Assembly: GCA_021397845.1 (NCBI GenBank)
Contig: CM038039.1
Span: forward strand, 182,006,526-182,070,525
Source of the DNA: Areca catechu
Taxonomy: Eukaryota > Streptophyta > Magnoliopsida > Arecales > Arecaceae
Direction of reading: 5' to 3'
DNA: 64,000 nucleotides
Positions 54,476 through 64,000 of this stretch are shown here, piece after piece. The stretch's first letter is position 1, and each line of letters starts with the position of its first letter. Made by a program: the position numbers and the translations under genes. The notes beneath the pieces were generated by a model. The model worked only from the letters and a program-made list of their open reading frames with translations. It ran no database searches and was not told the origin of the DNA.

Positions 54476-55785
54476 TGATGGGGGATAATGAGGGGATGAT
54501 GTGTTCCTAATGGAATTAGCAATGCTCAAATGAAAATAAAGCAATAAACATGCAGCCATTCATAGTAAAGGAAGCAAAATTTAATGAGAGGGATTCTTAA
54601 ATGCCAAACAAGATATGAAGTTTAAACCTTTCGAAGTAACTAAGAAGAGGACCTTAGTGGTTAAGAAACCACTCAGATTAGGGCTAAGAATAATTTAATA
54701 TTGCAGATCTGAGAACCTATTTATAGAAGGTTACCCGGCAGTTAATATCTATATTGCAGATCTGAGAACCTATTTATAGAAGGTTACCCGACAGTTAATA
54801 TCTCAAATTATGAGGGGAAAACACTCAAAGAGAGAAAGACCTAGGATGACAAGGGATTCCTCTAACTTGTAGGGCATCTTGTAACTAGCTCTTATCAAAG
54901 TAGACCTCTTCTTTAGATCCTGGAAGCCTGGGGATCCTGCAACAAAATTGTAGAGAAATTAGAGACCAAAGATTGCAAAGGAGATGAGGAGGAAGAATCC
55001 TTGAAGAGGGAGAAGAAGCTTGAAATAGCCTTGGCCAGTTGGAGTGGTGTTGGAAGGGAAGAAGATGTAGATGATGAGAAGAACACAATAAGGGCCTCAT
55101 GCCTACCCTCTCACAGGGGTCCAAGCTCTCAAGCAATGGAAATTCTTTTGAAAAAAACTCCTTCATTCATTCATTCATTCATCAATTCCTTACAGGAAGG
55201 GTTTGGAGAGCTTTTTATAAGCCTCTACTACAAATTTGAAATTCCAAAATACAAGGAGAGAATCATGGGAAGTTCCTTGATATGTGGGAGGAGAGTTGAA
55301 GCCACCTTGCTCCTTGATTGGAATAAAGAGAGAATAGTGGTCAGTTGGCTTGTTTTTGAATTCAAATGTGGGCACCCAAGAGAGGTGAGGTGGCAGCTTA
55401 GGTGTCCTTCCATGTGGCCTATGGAGATGACTTGGCATCCACTTGCATGTGATGATGTGGCATCATCCATGTCAAGGTAGGTTGAAGTGATTTATTGCAC
55501 CCATTCTCCAAGTCTTCTAGCTTTGATTTTAAACCCAAAGTAAACCCTTCTTGGACCAACTTAAAGAATTAACTAATTACAAAGTCAAATTGCACCTAAT
55601 TGGACTAAAAAGATCAAATTAGCATAGACCTAGTCCTATTAACAGGACCCAATTACTCAAATGAAAATAAGTACATGACTCATAAACTCAATTACAACTT
55701 ATTACAGGACTCAAATTCTTAGTCTTATATCCATAAAGAATTCGACATTGATTGATGTCTCTTCCTATTTTTGGTGCCCACACCA
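54476..55785 (-). repeat. RE9 5' LTR
   Basis: 1310 bp; pairs with 38165-39422. It is longer mainly because of a duplicated stretch near 54730-54800 (ATTGCAGATCTGAGAACCTATT occurs twice). TATA box TTATAAA at 55220-55214. Confidence 0.88.
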
Positions 55786-57064
55786 ACAAAGCCCCGAGCC
55801 ATGGTCGAGCTCTTCCACTTTCGGGGGGACCGTTGGCATGCTGTAGGGCTTGGGGCCTTGACAAGATACTCTTCTTGGAAAAGACACAAGCGGCATGCCA
55901 TGGGAACTAGAGCCTTGATGGGATACGCACCGTGTAGAGGGTGCAGGCTGTGTGTTGTAGGGCCAGGAGCCTGGTAAAGCACGCGTTGCGCAGAGTGTGC
56001 AGGTGGTGTGCCGCAGGGCTTGGAGCCCCTGGTGAGACATGCATCACCGTCAAGTGCTACGAACAGTTTGGGAGAGATGTTGTGGAGACTTTGTGCTGTG
56101 GTTCAAATTCCCTCCATCTCTATCTTACGGGAGCCGCACCTTGCTTATGGTCGCTCCTTTGGTCATGATCAGGGGTGCACCACCCTATCCTCAGGGACCT
56201 TCTCCGGATAGGAGCTCGACCATAGATGGGAGCTCAAACTTAGCTAGGAGCTCGACCCTTGCTGGGAGTTCTACTTTTGGATGGGAGCTCGACCCCAGCC
56301 GGGAGCTCGACCCTCATGGGAAGCTCTGCTTCGGATGAGAGTTCAACCTCGGATAGGAGCTCGACCTCGGATGGGATCTTGATCTCAGCTAATAGCTCGA
56401 CCCTCTCTAAAAGCTCGACCTCGAATGGGAGCTCGATGTCAGCCATCATGGGTGCCACGTCAATGACTCACCACATCAAATGCCCCCGACTCTCGAGCCT
56501 CGGAATGCATGATGGTCCCCTGCGGTTCTGGGCGAAGGGAGTAATGATGCTGCTAACATGGAGGGCCACCATGCTCAAGTCATTAAAGGCCATATTTTCC
56601 AATGATTCATGGATCATGCCTGTGCCAACTCGAGGGTGACACGCTAATGAAAATGCCAATTCAAAGCGATCCCCTTCCATTTCTCGATGCGGCACTCCAT
56701 GGGTTGACATGTGTCCAAACCCTACTGGTCAACATAATGGAGGGATGCACCGATCGATCGATTGAATTTTGAAAAGGGGTTTTGCCATCTCATCCAAGTT
56801 AACAGCTTGTCCCTTCATTTCGTTCTTAGAGATCTTTGAGCGAAGAGGGAAGAGTGAAAAGGAAAAGGAAGGGGAAAACTCCATACCTGTTGAGTCTTCT
56901 TCAGGTCAGTCTTCCCCATCCATCCTCTTTCCTGTAGGCTCGTGCCAAGGGGGTACCCTTCGTCCTTCGATCTCTTTCTTTTCTCTATTCCCCCCTTCAT
57001 CTTTGCCATGAGTTTTTTCAGGAGCAGTCACCATCTCCAAAGGTATACTTGAAAAGAAATGCGG
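55786..57064. other. RE8: GC-rich sequence right of RE9
   Basis: The continuation of the RE9 target. It holds the 18-bp tandem repeat (56206-56440) and several short frames I do not trust. From about 56770 to 57040 it is C/T-rich with a TATA-less, LTR-like look. It may be part of a decayed gypsy LTR or leader whose left half is 37613-38164; I cannot identify the family. Confidence 0.4.
56206..56440. repeat. 18-bp minisatellite, about 13 copies
   Basis: The consensus unit is GGATGGGAGCTCGACCTC, with variants at the first five and last three bases. GAGCTCGAC is the conserved core. Because 18 is a multiple of 3, both strands stay open: plus-frame repeats of GSSTSD and minus-frame repeats of VELPSE type. 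Confidence 0.9.
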
Positions 57065-59332
57065 TGTTGCAGGTGCCTACACTAAGCATGAAACAGCAGG
57101 GAGCAGGTATGTATTTTAAAACTATTTTAAAATAACAGCGGAAACTACCTACTCTGCACAGAATCTAACATATTCCGGATGCATCTATAGGCAAAACTAG
57201 GCATGAACAAAGGCATGTAATATTTATAAACAATTATATAAACCTAGATCTATGCATGCATGAAAAATAAAACCAGAAATATTACATTATTCTTGCCTAG
57301 AATAACTCTGGGATATCAGGAATAAAATTATTCCTGTCTTCTTATTCCAGCACCCTTTGGAACGTTGGTTTTTGCTTCTTCTCCAACAGCAGCAATGGCC
57401 AAACCAAAAAAGCAAATTTTGATCTCTTCTCATTCAACAACGGCAAGGGAACAAATTGATTGGTCTTGCTTCAAAGGAGAGATGATCATCCAATGCTTGG
57501 AGCTCTTCCTATCATCCAAAAGCTGCAACAAGAAATTCTGCAACCTGAAAACCTGCAACTCAAAAACAGAGCACAAAAGGACAGCAGCAATGGAGGACGA
57601 TCCAGCTCTTAGATTCTCATGCGAACACCCTCTAGAGGGGTGACACGCCTGGGGCTCCTTTGATCCGCTTCAGCGCGATGCTAGTCGCCGGAATGCCTTG
57701 AAACGGTGGGAGGGAAGAATAAATTTTAGAAACCTCTGTTCTGAATTCTATTTTCTCCAAAATAGATTTGAATTCCTTCCACCAATTGAGCACTTCAAAC
57801 AACAGGGAATCAAGATTAGTTTCTCTCCCAATTACTCAACCAAACCCAACCCTTAAAACCCTGATGGAATGAATGGATAATGCTCTCAAGGAAGAAGACC
57901 TCTCACGGTATTTTCAGCACACACAAAAATTCCAGTGCCCAGATTTTTATATCAGTGAGAAACCCATTCAAAACGGTGCATTGGGAGGAGAAAGGACTTG
58001 CTGGAAAACCAAAAGGCAGCAGGTTGGAGCATGAATAAAAATTCATCTTCAACCATGCAATTAAGAGCTAATAAATTATGGTTTACTTCAGCCAAAACCG
58101 AGGAGACAGGAGAGGAAACGGGAGAAGGGAAGATGCCTCTTGAATTCCTGTTCGCCCAAGCCACAAATTAGCATGTTGATGGGTTTAAAACGTGAGAGCC
58201 GGTTCACATATGGTTCAAAAAACCCAAACCGGTTCAAAACCAGTTCAACAACATAATTAGATCAAAATCAAATTATCAAATGGCTTGGTCTAGTCCCGGT
58301 TACCCAGAAACAATTCCTGGGAGACCCGAACAAATGCTGATCGATCCAAACCCGAGTCAATCCAATGTGCTCAATCAAACCATTACCGAAATGATTCTTC
58401 ATCATAAATCGGTACCTGGATCACGGAGTGATCCTCTATAGCATGTGACCTCATAGGTTCGAACCTATGCGGTAGCACTGGAACAATTCTAGTACCAGCA
58501 CAAGATACCATCTAGCAATGGGTCCCGGCATCCGGAAAGGTCGAAGATACGAGAGCAATCAATCGAACCTCTGGCATATGGTAACCATATAATTCATTCC
58601 TTTGACCTCCAATGCTCAGGATGATCTAGGGTTAGACTGCCAACCCCAGCTGAGTCAATCCACAACATGTCTCAACCTCGCAAGTCCAGTGACTCCTCAC
58701 TAGGACTACCCCGATCGAGGTTTACTAAATTGAGACACAGCGAGACATTCCATCCAAACTATTTGGACAGGTCAATTCTATCTTGGTCCACCACTGCTCC
58801 ACAAGTACTTGCCTGTACCCAGAAACCTTCCATCACCGGATTAGAAATCCGGGTAGTCCGGCACCAAAGCATAGGGAGTTGTTTGCAAGCTACCATGATG
58901 GCCTCAGGTCGGAGGGACACATAACCTATATCCAATCATGAGTATCCCTTTAGTAGAAAGGGTGTACATGGAGTCACGTTCAATGAGCTATCATATATCC
59001 CACTTGCAGATCACATCAGTGTCTCCACACTCCTTTGGTCAAGAGGACAACCAAACGATGTGAACCACAATAACCTATATTTGATACATTATTGTCCAGT
59101 ACAATGTATCCTTTGGTTGTGAACCTGGTTTAAGGACCACTCGATATATCCTCTCTATATCAAAGTCAATGTAGTCCTATGGACTTCATCACATGAAAAA
59201 GAGTTCATTACAAGAAAATGTAAGACTGTGATGAGCTGCCAAAATAATATTAATTAATTCATACAAAGAGTACAATACTCAGTTCAACCACCTACAGCCT
59301 AGATGATTGGCTTTGGAACACAATTCCCAACA
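57065..59332 (-). repeat. RE13 3' LTR (2.3 kb)
   Basis: On the minus strand it starts TGTTGGGAATTGTG at 59332 and ends CTGCAACA at 57065. It is homologous to the RE1 LTR and to RE3. It is non-coding; the short frames inside (for example near 57365, 58667) have no support. Confidence 0.85.
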
Positions 59333-59345
59333 ACTCCCACTTGTA
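59333..59345 (-). other. RE13 polypurine tract
   Basis: Minus strand TACAAGTGGGAGT, directly before the 3' LTR. Confidence 0.85.
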
Positions 59346-59476
59346 CTAAAGCCAATCAGAACAGTATCTTATACCCATTTCCCTTTTACAAAAGTTGAAC
59401 TCTTTTATTTCGAGGGCTTTAGTAAAAATGTCGGCCAGCTTTCCTTTCCATCGATCTTCATAAGATTGATGTCACC

Positions 59477-60259
59477 TCATTCTACGATCTCTCGTATGTG
59501 GTGGTAGTGCCGCAGAATATGCTTAGTGCGATGATGAGCTTTCAGCTCCTTAGCTTGAGCAATGGCTCCAGTGCTGTCACAGTACACTGGAATATGACCA
59601 TCTAGGAAAGATGCCACCCCTAGCTCTCCAAGGAACTTCCGCAACCACATAGTTTCCTTCATTGCATCTGATGCTGCAAGGTACTCTGCCTCGCATACCG
59701 AGTTCGCAACAGTCGCCTGCTTGGAACTTTTCCAGCAAATCGCTCCTCCATTCAGGGTAAAAAAAAACCTTGACACACTCTTGCTATCATCTCTGTCTGA
59801 CTGGAAACTAGAGTCAGTATACCCCACAAGTTTCAAGTCAGATTCTCCACAAATCAACCATTGATCTTTAGTATTTCTCAAATACTTCAGGATGGACTTA
59901 ACCACCTTCGAATGTGCCTCACCTGGATCAGACTGGTATCTGCTCACTACTCCTAGTGAGTATGCCATGTCTGGTCTAGTACATGTCATAGCATACATGA
60001 TAGAGCCTACCATAGAAGCATAAGGTACTCTACTCATGCGCTCCCTTTTCTCAGGAATTGTCACACAATCCTTCTTGGAAAGAGTAATTCCAGAACCTAT
60101 CGGAAGATAGCCTTTCTTGGAATTTTCCATGCTAAACCATTTCAGCATAGTATCAATATACGTAAAATGGGACAATCCCAAAAGCTTCTTAGATCTATCT
60201 CTATAGATCTTCATACCCAGTATGTAAGAAGCTTCACCCAAATCCTTCATGGAGAACTA
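59477..60259 (-). pseudogene. pol: RE13 RT end and RNase H
   Basis: Open from just after a TAG (60257-60259) to 59477: MKDLGEASYILGMKIYRDRSKK and RRMSRVPYAS-type thumb and connection, then RNase H with VGYTDSSFQSDRDD (first Asp), KSSKQATVANSVCEAEYLAASDA (Glu), YCDSTGAIAQAKE (Asp) and the C-terminal RTKHILRHYHHIRE. The frame closes at 59477 with the last conserved residues missing. Only the stop that precedes it separates this part from the YVDD segment. Confidence 0.9.
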
Positions 60260-61195
60260 AGATGACAACCAGACCTTTATTCCTTGTAATGCTGCGATGC
60301 CATTCCCTATTAAAAGAATGTCATCAACATACAATGCCAGGAATACAATCACAGAACCATTAACCCACTTATAGATGCATGGTTCTTCTTCATTCCTAAC
60401 GAAGCCATACGATTTGATACACCTATCAAACTGTAAATTCCAACTTCGAGATGCTTTCTTGAGTCCATAAATGGACCTCTGCAACTTGCATACTTTTGAC
60501 TCATCTGAGGATGTGAACCCTTCAGGCTATATCATATACACCTCCTCTTCCAGATCCACATTTAGAAAAGTGGTTCGGATATCCATCTGCCAGATCTCAT
60601 AATCAAAATATGCTACTAAAGAAAGCATGATCCGAATGGACTTGAGCATCGCCACATGGGAGAAAGTCTCATCATAATTGATAACATATCGCTGACGATA
60701 TCCCTTGACAACCAGACGGGCTTTATAGGTCTCCACCTTCCCATTTATGCCCCTTTTCCTCTTGAAGACCCACTTACACCTGATGGGTTTTATCCCTTCA
60801 GGCGGATCAACCAATGTCCATACATTGTTGATCTCCATGGACTCTATTTTGGATCGCATGGCTCCAAGCAATGCCTCAGAGTCAGATCTATGAAGTGCAT
60901 CCATATAGGTGATCGGATCCTCATTATTCTTATCGAGCTCAATGGGATCACCATCCCGGACCAAGAAACCATAGTATCTATTCGACTGATGTGGTACTCT
61001 ACCGGATCTCCTAATAATGGGTTCTGGGTGTGATCCAATCATAGCCAGTTCTATGATGTCCTTAGAGTGTGCAGGTTTTTCTACTGGCTGAACTTCACCA
61101 AGTTTAATCTTAGAGGCTACAATCCCTTCTCCAAGGAACTCTTTTTCTAAAAAGATAGCCCTAAGAGCGACGAACACTTTCTGTTCATCCTCCAA
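60260..61195 (-). pseudogene. pol: RE13 integrase C-terminus and reverse transcriptase
   Basis: Open 61195-60527: the end of integrase, a linker (PVEKPAHSKDIIE), and RT from WRMRSKIESMEINNVWTLVDPPEG to IRTTFLNVDLEEEVYMI. An in-frame TAG (60527-60529) follows. It continues 60484-60260 with QRSIYGLKKASRSWNLQFD and the catalytic ALYVDDILLIGNG (YVDD at 60331-60320). The frame is otherwise conserved across both pieces, so a single base change separates them. Confidence 0.9.
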
Positions 61196-61303
61196 GTAAA
61201 AGAAATATCCTTTGGTTTCCTTAGGGTAACCAATAAAAAGGCACCTGTCAGACCTAGGACCAAGTTTATTTGAGTATAAATGCTTTACATAAGTCGGACA
61301 ACC

Positions 61304-62185
61304 CTAAACCCGAAGGTGTGAGATTGAGGGCTTACGTCCAGTCCACATCTCATATGTAGTGGAGATAATAGACTTACTCGGAACATTATTTAACAAGTGA
61401 CAAGTTGTCTCAAGTGCATATCCCAAAAAGGATAACGACAGAGTTTCAAAGCCCATCATGGATCGAACCATGTACAACAAAGTTCGATTCCTTCTTTCGG
61501 ACACACCATTCAACTGTGGTGTTCCTAGAGGAGTCCATTGAGAGAGAATCTTATCCTCTTCAAGGTATGTCAAAAACTCACTAGATAGGTATTCACCGCC
61601 TTGATCATATCGAAGGATTTTAATATTTTTTTCAATTTGTTTCTCTACTTTATTATGATATCGTTTGAACATTTCAAACGACTCAGATTTATGTCTCATC
61701 AAAAAAACATAACCAAACCTCGAAAGGTCATTTGTAAACGTAATGAAATATCTGTATTCACCTCTGGCACTAACTGTCATGGGTCCACATACATCAATAT
61801 GTATGAGACTCGGAAGTTCTGTAGCTCGTTCACCTTTTCCAGTAAATGGCGACTTGATCATTTTACCAAGTAAACAGGATTCACAAGTAGGCAGTGATTC
61901 AGAATCACTGACCATGAGGAGACCTTCTCCTCGCAACTTGCTTATCCTATACTGGTTAACATGACCTAGCCTACAGTGCCAAAGACACAAATCACTGACG
62001 TTTTCTAACCTTGGGCACTTGCCAGATGTGTACATTACACTAACATGCCGTGATAGTACATAAATGCCATTATTCAACTTAGCTTTCATTATCACAGAGT
62101 TATTCAAAATAACTTGGCAAATATCTCCTCTTATTGATAGTTCATAACCATAATTGGCTAAAAGGTCTACAGAGATAATGCACAT
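61304..62185 (-). pseudogene. pol: RE13 pre-integrase and integrase core
   Basis: 293 residues open on the minus strand: LWHCRLGHVNQYRISKL with the HHCC zinc-finger residues (CESCLLGKM), the first Asp in HIDVCGPM, the second Asp in LRYDQGGEYLS, the Glu in NGVSERRNRTLL. The stop TAG at 61304-61306 falls just before the conserved C-terminal GCPTYVK segment, which continues to 61196 in frame. It is a full-length core with its catalytic acids in place. Confidence 0.92.
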
Positions 62186-62400
62186 AATGAAACTAGGACA
62201 GTAATGACAGTTGACTAACTCGATAGTACAGGACTCAAAGACAAGACTCAGAACTCCAATTGCCAGTACTGGAACATGATTTCCATTCCCGATGCTCAGA
62301 AACTGTTCCCCGTCCTCGAATCTCTTGCTAACTTGTAGTCCCTATAATGAATTACAAACATGAATAGGACTACCGGTATCCAATACCCAGTTAGCAGTAT
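62186..62400 (-). pseudogene. pol: RE13 aspartic protease
   Basis: DTG at 62380-62372 inside WVLDTGSPIHVCNSL. A TAG at 62342-62344 ends the gag-protease frame shortly after, and the remaining protease sequence to 62186 (QFLSIGNGNHVPVL) is in the same frame beyond the stop. Confidence 0.85.
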
Positions 62401-63331
62401 CACAAATAGAGAAATTACAAGGTTTTATCATATAAATACCTTGTCCAGCACTCTGCTGCTTTCCCTTCCTTGGCCTGTTCGGATCTAGGGATGCTTGGTA
62501 AAGAGGACAGTTCCTCTTCCAGTGTCCCCACTTCTTGCAGTAGAAGCACTCTGCATTAGACTGGTCAGCTCTCACTTTCCTGGTCTGACTCGAGCCTGGA
62601 GAATTCAACACCTTCTTTCCCTTTCTTTTATCCTTCCCTTTCTTAAAGGGACGACGACCTCTAGAACCTCCCACTAAATTTACCACCCCCTTGTTCAGTT
62701 GGTGGTCCTTCTCGAAAGTCTGCAGTAATCCTATCAAACCATGGTAATTGACTGCAGGCTTGTTCATTCTATAATGATCAAGAAAGTCAAGATAGGAGGA
62801 GGGTAGAGAATTCAAAATTGCATCATTGCCGAGCTGCTCGTGCAAGGGACATTCGAGCTTGCCCAACTTTTCAATCAACTCGATCATGTACATTACATGA
62901 TCAGTGACAGAACCACCATTCGGCATCTTGGCATTATAGATGGCATAAGACACTTTGTACCGCTCTACATCATTTGGCGTGCCGAAAGATTCCTTCAACT
63001 TTTAAAGAATCTCATCTGGTTGGGCCTCCTCGAACTTGCGACTGAACTCGTCATTCATTGCTGCTAGCATGATGCATCGGATAGTAGTCTGATCAAAAAT
63101 CCACTTCTGATAAGTGTCCTTGACCAAACTTCGAGCACTAGTAGAGGGGATTTCAGGTGCCGGATCCATTACCACATAAAGGATCCGTTCATGCTCTAGG
63201 ACAATCCTCAACTTTCGATACCAGCTATCGAAATTGTGACCCTTCAACTTCTCTATCGAGAAGTGACTGGAGCGAAAGATTTGAAGACATCTGAAAGGAA
63301 AAATAAGACCATATGAGTATGAATTAATCAA
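62345..63331 (-). pseudogene. gag: RE13 gag
   Basis: Two open pieces: 63331-63002 (start HFSIEKLKGHNFDSWYRKLRIV) and 62998-62345, separated by one TAA at 62999-63001. The capsid region holds IYNAKMPNGGSVTDHVMYM and the YLDFLDHYRMNKPAVNYHGLI-type segment. A Lys/Arg-rich stretch (KKGKDKRKGKK) precedes the zinc knuckle CFYCKKWGHWKRNC at 62548-62507. The codon before the TAA ends EIL; the frame resumes with KLKESFGTP, so a single change explains the break. I do not take the ATG at 63331 as certain, because the family usually starts near the HFS motif. Confidence 0.9.
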
Positions 63332-64000
63332 TTAACCAAAAGACTTGGACTTTAGTCCAAAGGTCTCTCCCACTAATTTTTCAAATTGGGAGCCTCTAAC
63401 TCCAATCCATGAAATCACTATTTCATAGTGGGTACTGAAATCCAATAGACCTCTTATGAGCCCGACTATGGCCAACTCATCCATACGCACCTAAAGGTAG
63501 GTTCACCAACCAATTGCTTCACCAACCAATTGCTTTACCAAGCAACTTCCAGTATAATATTTTGCCCTAGAGAGCACCCCAATTGGCCTAGGGGCCTCCT
63601 ATTGCGGGTCTCCAGTTAGGTCCAACCATTAACATGATAAATCCAATACTTACAGCCAATGAATGACCAAGCCCGACTATGGCCGCCTCAACTGATCACC
63701 GTCAAGAAGGTTGCACTGAACCATCATCCATAAGAGAGCAATTCAAATAACCGGATGCACAACCGTTCTATGGAACTGCCAATGAACACTAAGTTAAAGG
63801 ACACATTACTAACTCACTTAATGGGAGGCTAAGATACCATCAACTCCTTGACTTAGTCTTTTTCAGGACCTAATAATTTTTGAGGATTTTAAGTTGTGAC
63901 AGAAGAATAAGACAAGAATATGGATCATCCTCCCACTGAACAAATCAATTTCCAGGAGGGTTAAACCAATTCAACAATTGATCCATGGGCATCTACCGAT
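63332..64000 (-). other. RE13 leader, gag-proximal part
   Basis: Non-coding; aligns with RE1 leader at about 2220-2900 (for example GACTTGGACTTTAGT and TAGTGGGTACTGAAATCCAATAGA on the plus strand). It continues past the window, where its PBS and shared stem domain, if present, should lie. Confidence 0.78.

Larger units (their letters stand above)
38165..55785 (-). mobile_element. RE9: Ty3/gypsy chromodomain retrotransposon carrying RE10, RE11 and RE12
   Basis: The 3' LTR is 38165-39422 and the 5' LTR 54476-55785. The TSD is ATAAA/ACAAA with one transition. Minus-strand order is PBS, long leader, gag, protease, RT, RNase H, integrase, chromodomain, PPT. Proteins are close to those of RE6 but with more stops. 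RE11 sits between protease and RT, RE10 at the RT N-terminus, and RE12 in the leader. Removing them restores colinearity with RE6, and the flanks of each insertion carry its TSD. The second catalytic Asp of integrase is changed to Asn. Confidence 0.9.
57065..64000 (-). mobile_element. RE13: Ty1/copia LTR retrotransposon, cut by right window edge
   Basis: From low to high coordinate: 3' LTR (57065-59332), PPT, RNase H, RT, integrase, protease, gag, leader. The PBS and 5' LTR are beyond 64000, so the TSD (left side TGCGG, 57060-57064) cannot be tested. It is the same family as RE1 but better preserved. The protein is interrupted mainly by point stops: 62999, 62342, 61304, 60527 and 60257, with frames otherwise conserved. 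All main motifs (zinc knuckle, DTG, integrase acids, YVDD) are intact. Confidence 0.9.

Noticed and set aside
56206..56440. Regular repeats as a CRISPR array
   Set aside because: Units are contiguous, without spacers, in a plant genome.

Overview
This is a gene-free, transposon-saturated stretch of a flowering-plant nuclear genome, possibly a monocot, but nothing in it fixes the species. I find no host gene, rRNA or tRNA gene. Almost every base belongs to Ty1/copia or Ty3/gypsy LTR retrotransposons inserted into one another, with one small hAT-type MITE. The evidence is LTR pairs with TG...CA ends, target-site duplications (TSDs), primer-binding sites (PBS) matching the 3' end of initiator-methionine tRNA, polypurine tracts (PPTs), and broken gag, protease, integrase, reverse transcriptase (RT) and RNase H frames. 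I label the elements RE1 to RE13.

Layout. 1-8578: RE1, a minus-strand copia running off the left edge, split at 3840-6151 by RE2, a short element with no pol (TSD CATAT). 8579-10109: RE3, a truncated LTR of the RE1 family. 10110-13199 and 36238-37418: RE4, an old minus-strand copia split by RE5. 13205-36237: RE5, a Sirevirus-like minus-strand copia (TSD GAGGC), itself carrying RE6 (17895-26673, a plus-strand chromodomain gypsy in the RT gene) and RE7 (32039-35721, in the 5' LTR). 37419-38164 and 55786-57064: a 35-bp tandem repeat and GC-rich, LTR-like sequence (RE8). 38165-55785: RE9, a minus-strand gypsy related to RE6, carrying the MITE RE10 (TSD GTGGAAGG), the non-autonomous gypsy RE11 (42651-48829, TSD TGTAC) and the solo LTR RE12 (51243-53887, probable TSD AGAAG). 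57065-64000: RE13, a minus-strand copia of the RE1 family running off the right edge.

No complete intact retrotransposon is present. RE6 is the best preserved: gag-protease and integrase are long open frames, but RT has two frameshifts and pol has three in-frame stops. RE2, RE7 and RE11 lack RT and can only have moved with proteins made elsewhere; their PBS, LTR ends and a conserved palindrome before the PPT tie them to the RE6/RE9 clade.

Most unusual points: (1) RE7 ends in LTR 3' (U5) sequence at both termini, in inverted orientation, yet has a clean 5-bp TSD. Its left arm matches minus-strand strong-stop DNA, suggesting a reverse-transcription misjump that was still integrated. (2) A leader RNA domain of about 60 nt with a covarying closing stem is shared by gypsy elements (RE6, RE7, RE9) and by the copia element RE1. 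(3) RE7 and RE11 share a non-pol acidic module after gag, hinting at a family of gag-carrying non-autonomous elements.
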